From the NCBI GenBank assembly GCA_007133095.1, contig SLNK01000001.1, positions 1 to 13,757 of the forward strand: a stretch of DNA of 13,757 bases, in the 5' to 3' direction. Shown here one piece after another: positions 13,509 to 13,757 of the stretch (position 1 is the first letter of the stretch; each line of letters opens with the position of its first letter). Both the position numbers and the translations under genes were made by a program. Below the pieces are notes generated by a model. It was not told the origin of the DNA, did no database searches, and saw only the letters and a program-made list of their open reading frames with translations. This stretch comes from Candidatus Peregrinibacteria bacterium. Lineage in GTDB: Bacteria > Patescibacteriota > Gracilibacteria > UBA1369 > LOWO2-01-FULL-3.

Positions 13509-13757
13509 ATGAACCCGAAAATAAAATTTTTACTGAGATTTTCACTGGTGATGTTGGCGATAGTCGGCTTAACGCAAACAGGGTTGGCTCAAGCTTTAGC
13601 GTACCTGCCGATTACCGAGGAAGCAAAGGAGATATTCAAGGGGCGCGTTCCTTCGCCTCCGGAAGGATTGGCGGGGCAAGAAGTTGTGGAGAGACTGGTT
13701 TTTAGAGGATTGAGATACGTCAAAATAATAGTTGCCATAGTCGGTATCTTATACATT
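13509..13757 (+). CDS. Small secreted/membrane protein, partial (runs off right edge)
   Basis: The frame is open from the ATG at 13509 to the edge (83 codons, no stop). Residues 1-31 look like a signal peptide: a basic start, a hydrophobic core (FLLRFSLVMLAIVGL, 7-21) and possible cleavage after AQA (29) or ALA (31). A Pro/Gly segment (47-56) follows, then a second hydrophobic stretch starts near 71 (VKIIVAIVGILYI). Small exported proteins with this layout recall VirB2/TrbC-like pilins that are frequent in Patescibacteria, but the rest is missing and the link is only a guess. It diverges from secE. Confidence 0.6.
   Translation, partial: MNPKIKFLLRFSLVMLAIVGLTQTGLAQALAYLPITEEAKEIFKGRVPSPPEGLAGQEVVERLVFRGLRYVKIIVAIVGILYI

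Overview
The window looks like chromosome from an AT-rich bacterium with a compact genome, most likely a member of the Candidate Phyla Radiation (Patescibacteria, perhaps Parcubacteria). That placement is inferred from protein style, very short or overlapping gene junctions, the general lack of Shine-Dalgarno sequences, and an intron-bearing tRNA. No taxonomic marker such as 16S rRNA is present. The standard genetic code fits: TGA works as a stop at the end of hflX.

Layout, left to right. (1) Positions 1-1103, minus: a multi-pass O-antigen ligase/polymerase-like gene that runs off the left edge. (2) 1231-2523, plus: the ribosome-associated GTPase HflX, whose last codons are antisense to a tRNA 3' end. 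(3) 2502-3198, minus: a tRNA-Ile(CAU) split in its anticodon loop by a 621-nt group I intron of the IC3 type. The intron carries an HNH endonuclease-like ORF on the opposite (plus) strand, and that ORF reads on through the 5' splice site and the 5' exon. This is the most unusual element in the window. (4) 3229-3576, minus: rpsT (bS20), upstream of the tRNA and probably co-transcribed with it. (5) 3652-4619, plus: maf and a small YtxH-like membrane protein. (6) 4636-9419, minus: a nucleotide-metabolism run, dut, tmk-like, folD, purF and purD. (7) 9509-10444, plus: a DUF1385 (YqhQ-like) membrane protein that shares a TTAA stop with the next gene. (8) 10441-13330, minus: secE, nusG, an unknown membrane-anchored gene, rplK and rplA. 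This is the classical secE-nusG-rplK-rplA order with one extra gene inserted and a separate promoter before rplK. (9) 13509 to the right edge, plus: the start of a small secreted or membrane protein with a clear promoter.

How the genes fit together: the nucleotide run clears dUTP and makes the dUMP precursor (dut), has a dTMP-kinase-like enzyme, makes the folate one-carbon carrier (folD) and performs the first two steps of purine synthesis (purF, purD). The ribosomal and secretion block supplies L11/L1, NusG and SecE. No CRISPR array, IS element, rRNA or long non-coding stretch was seen; the longest gap between features is about 180 bases.
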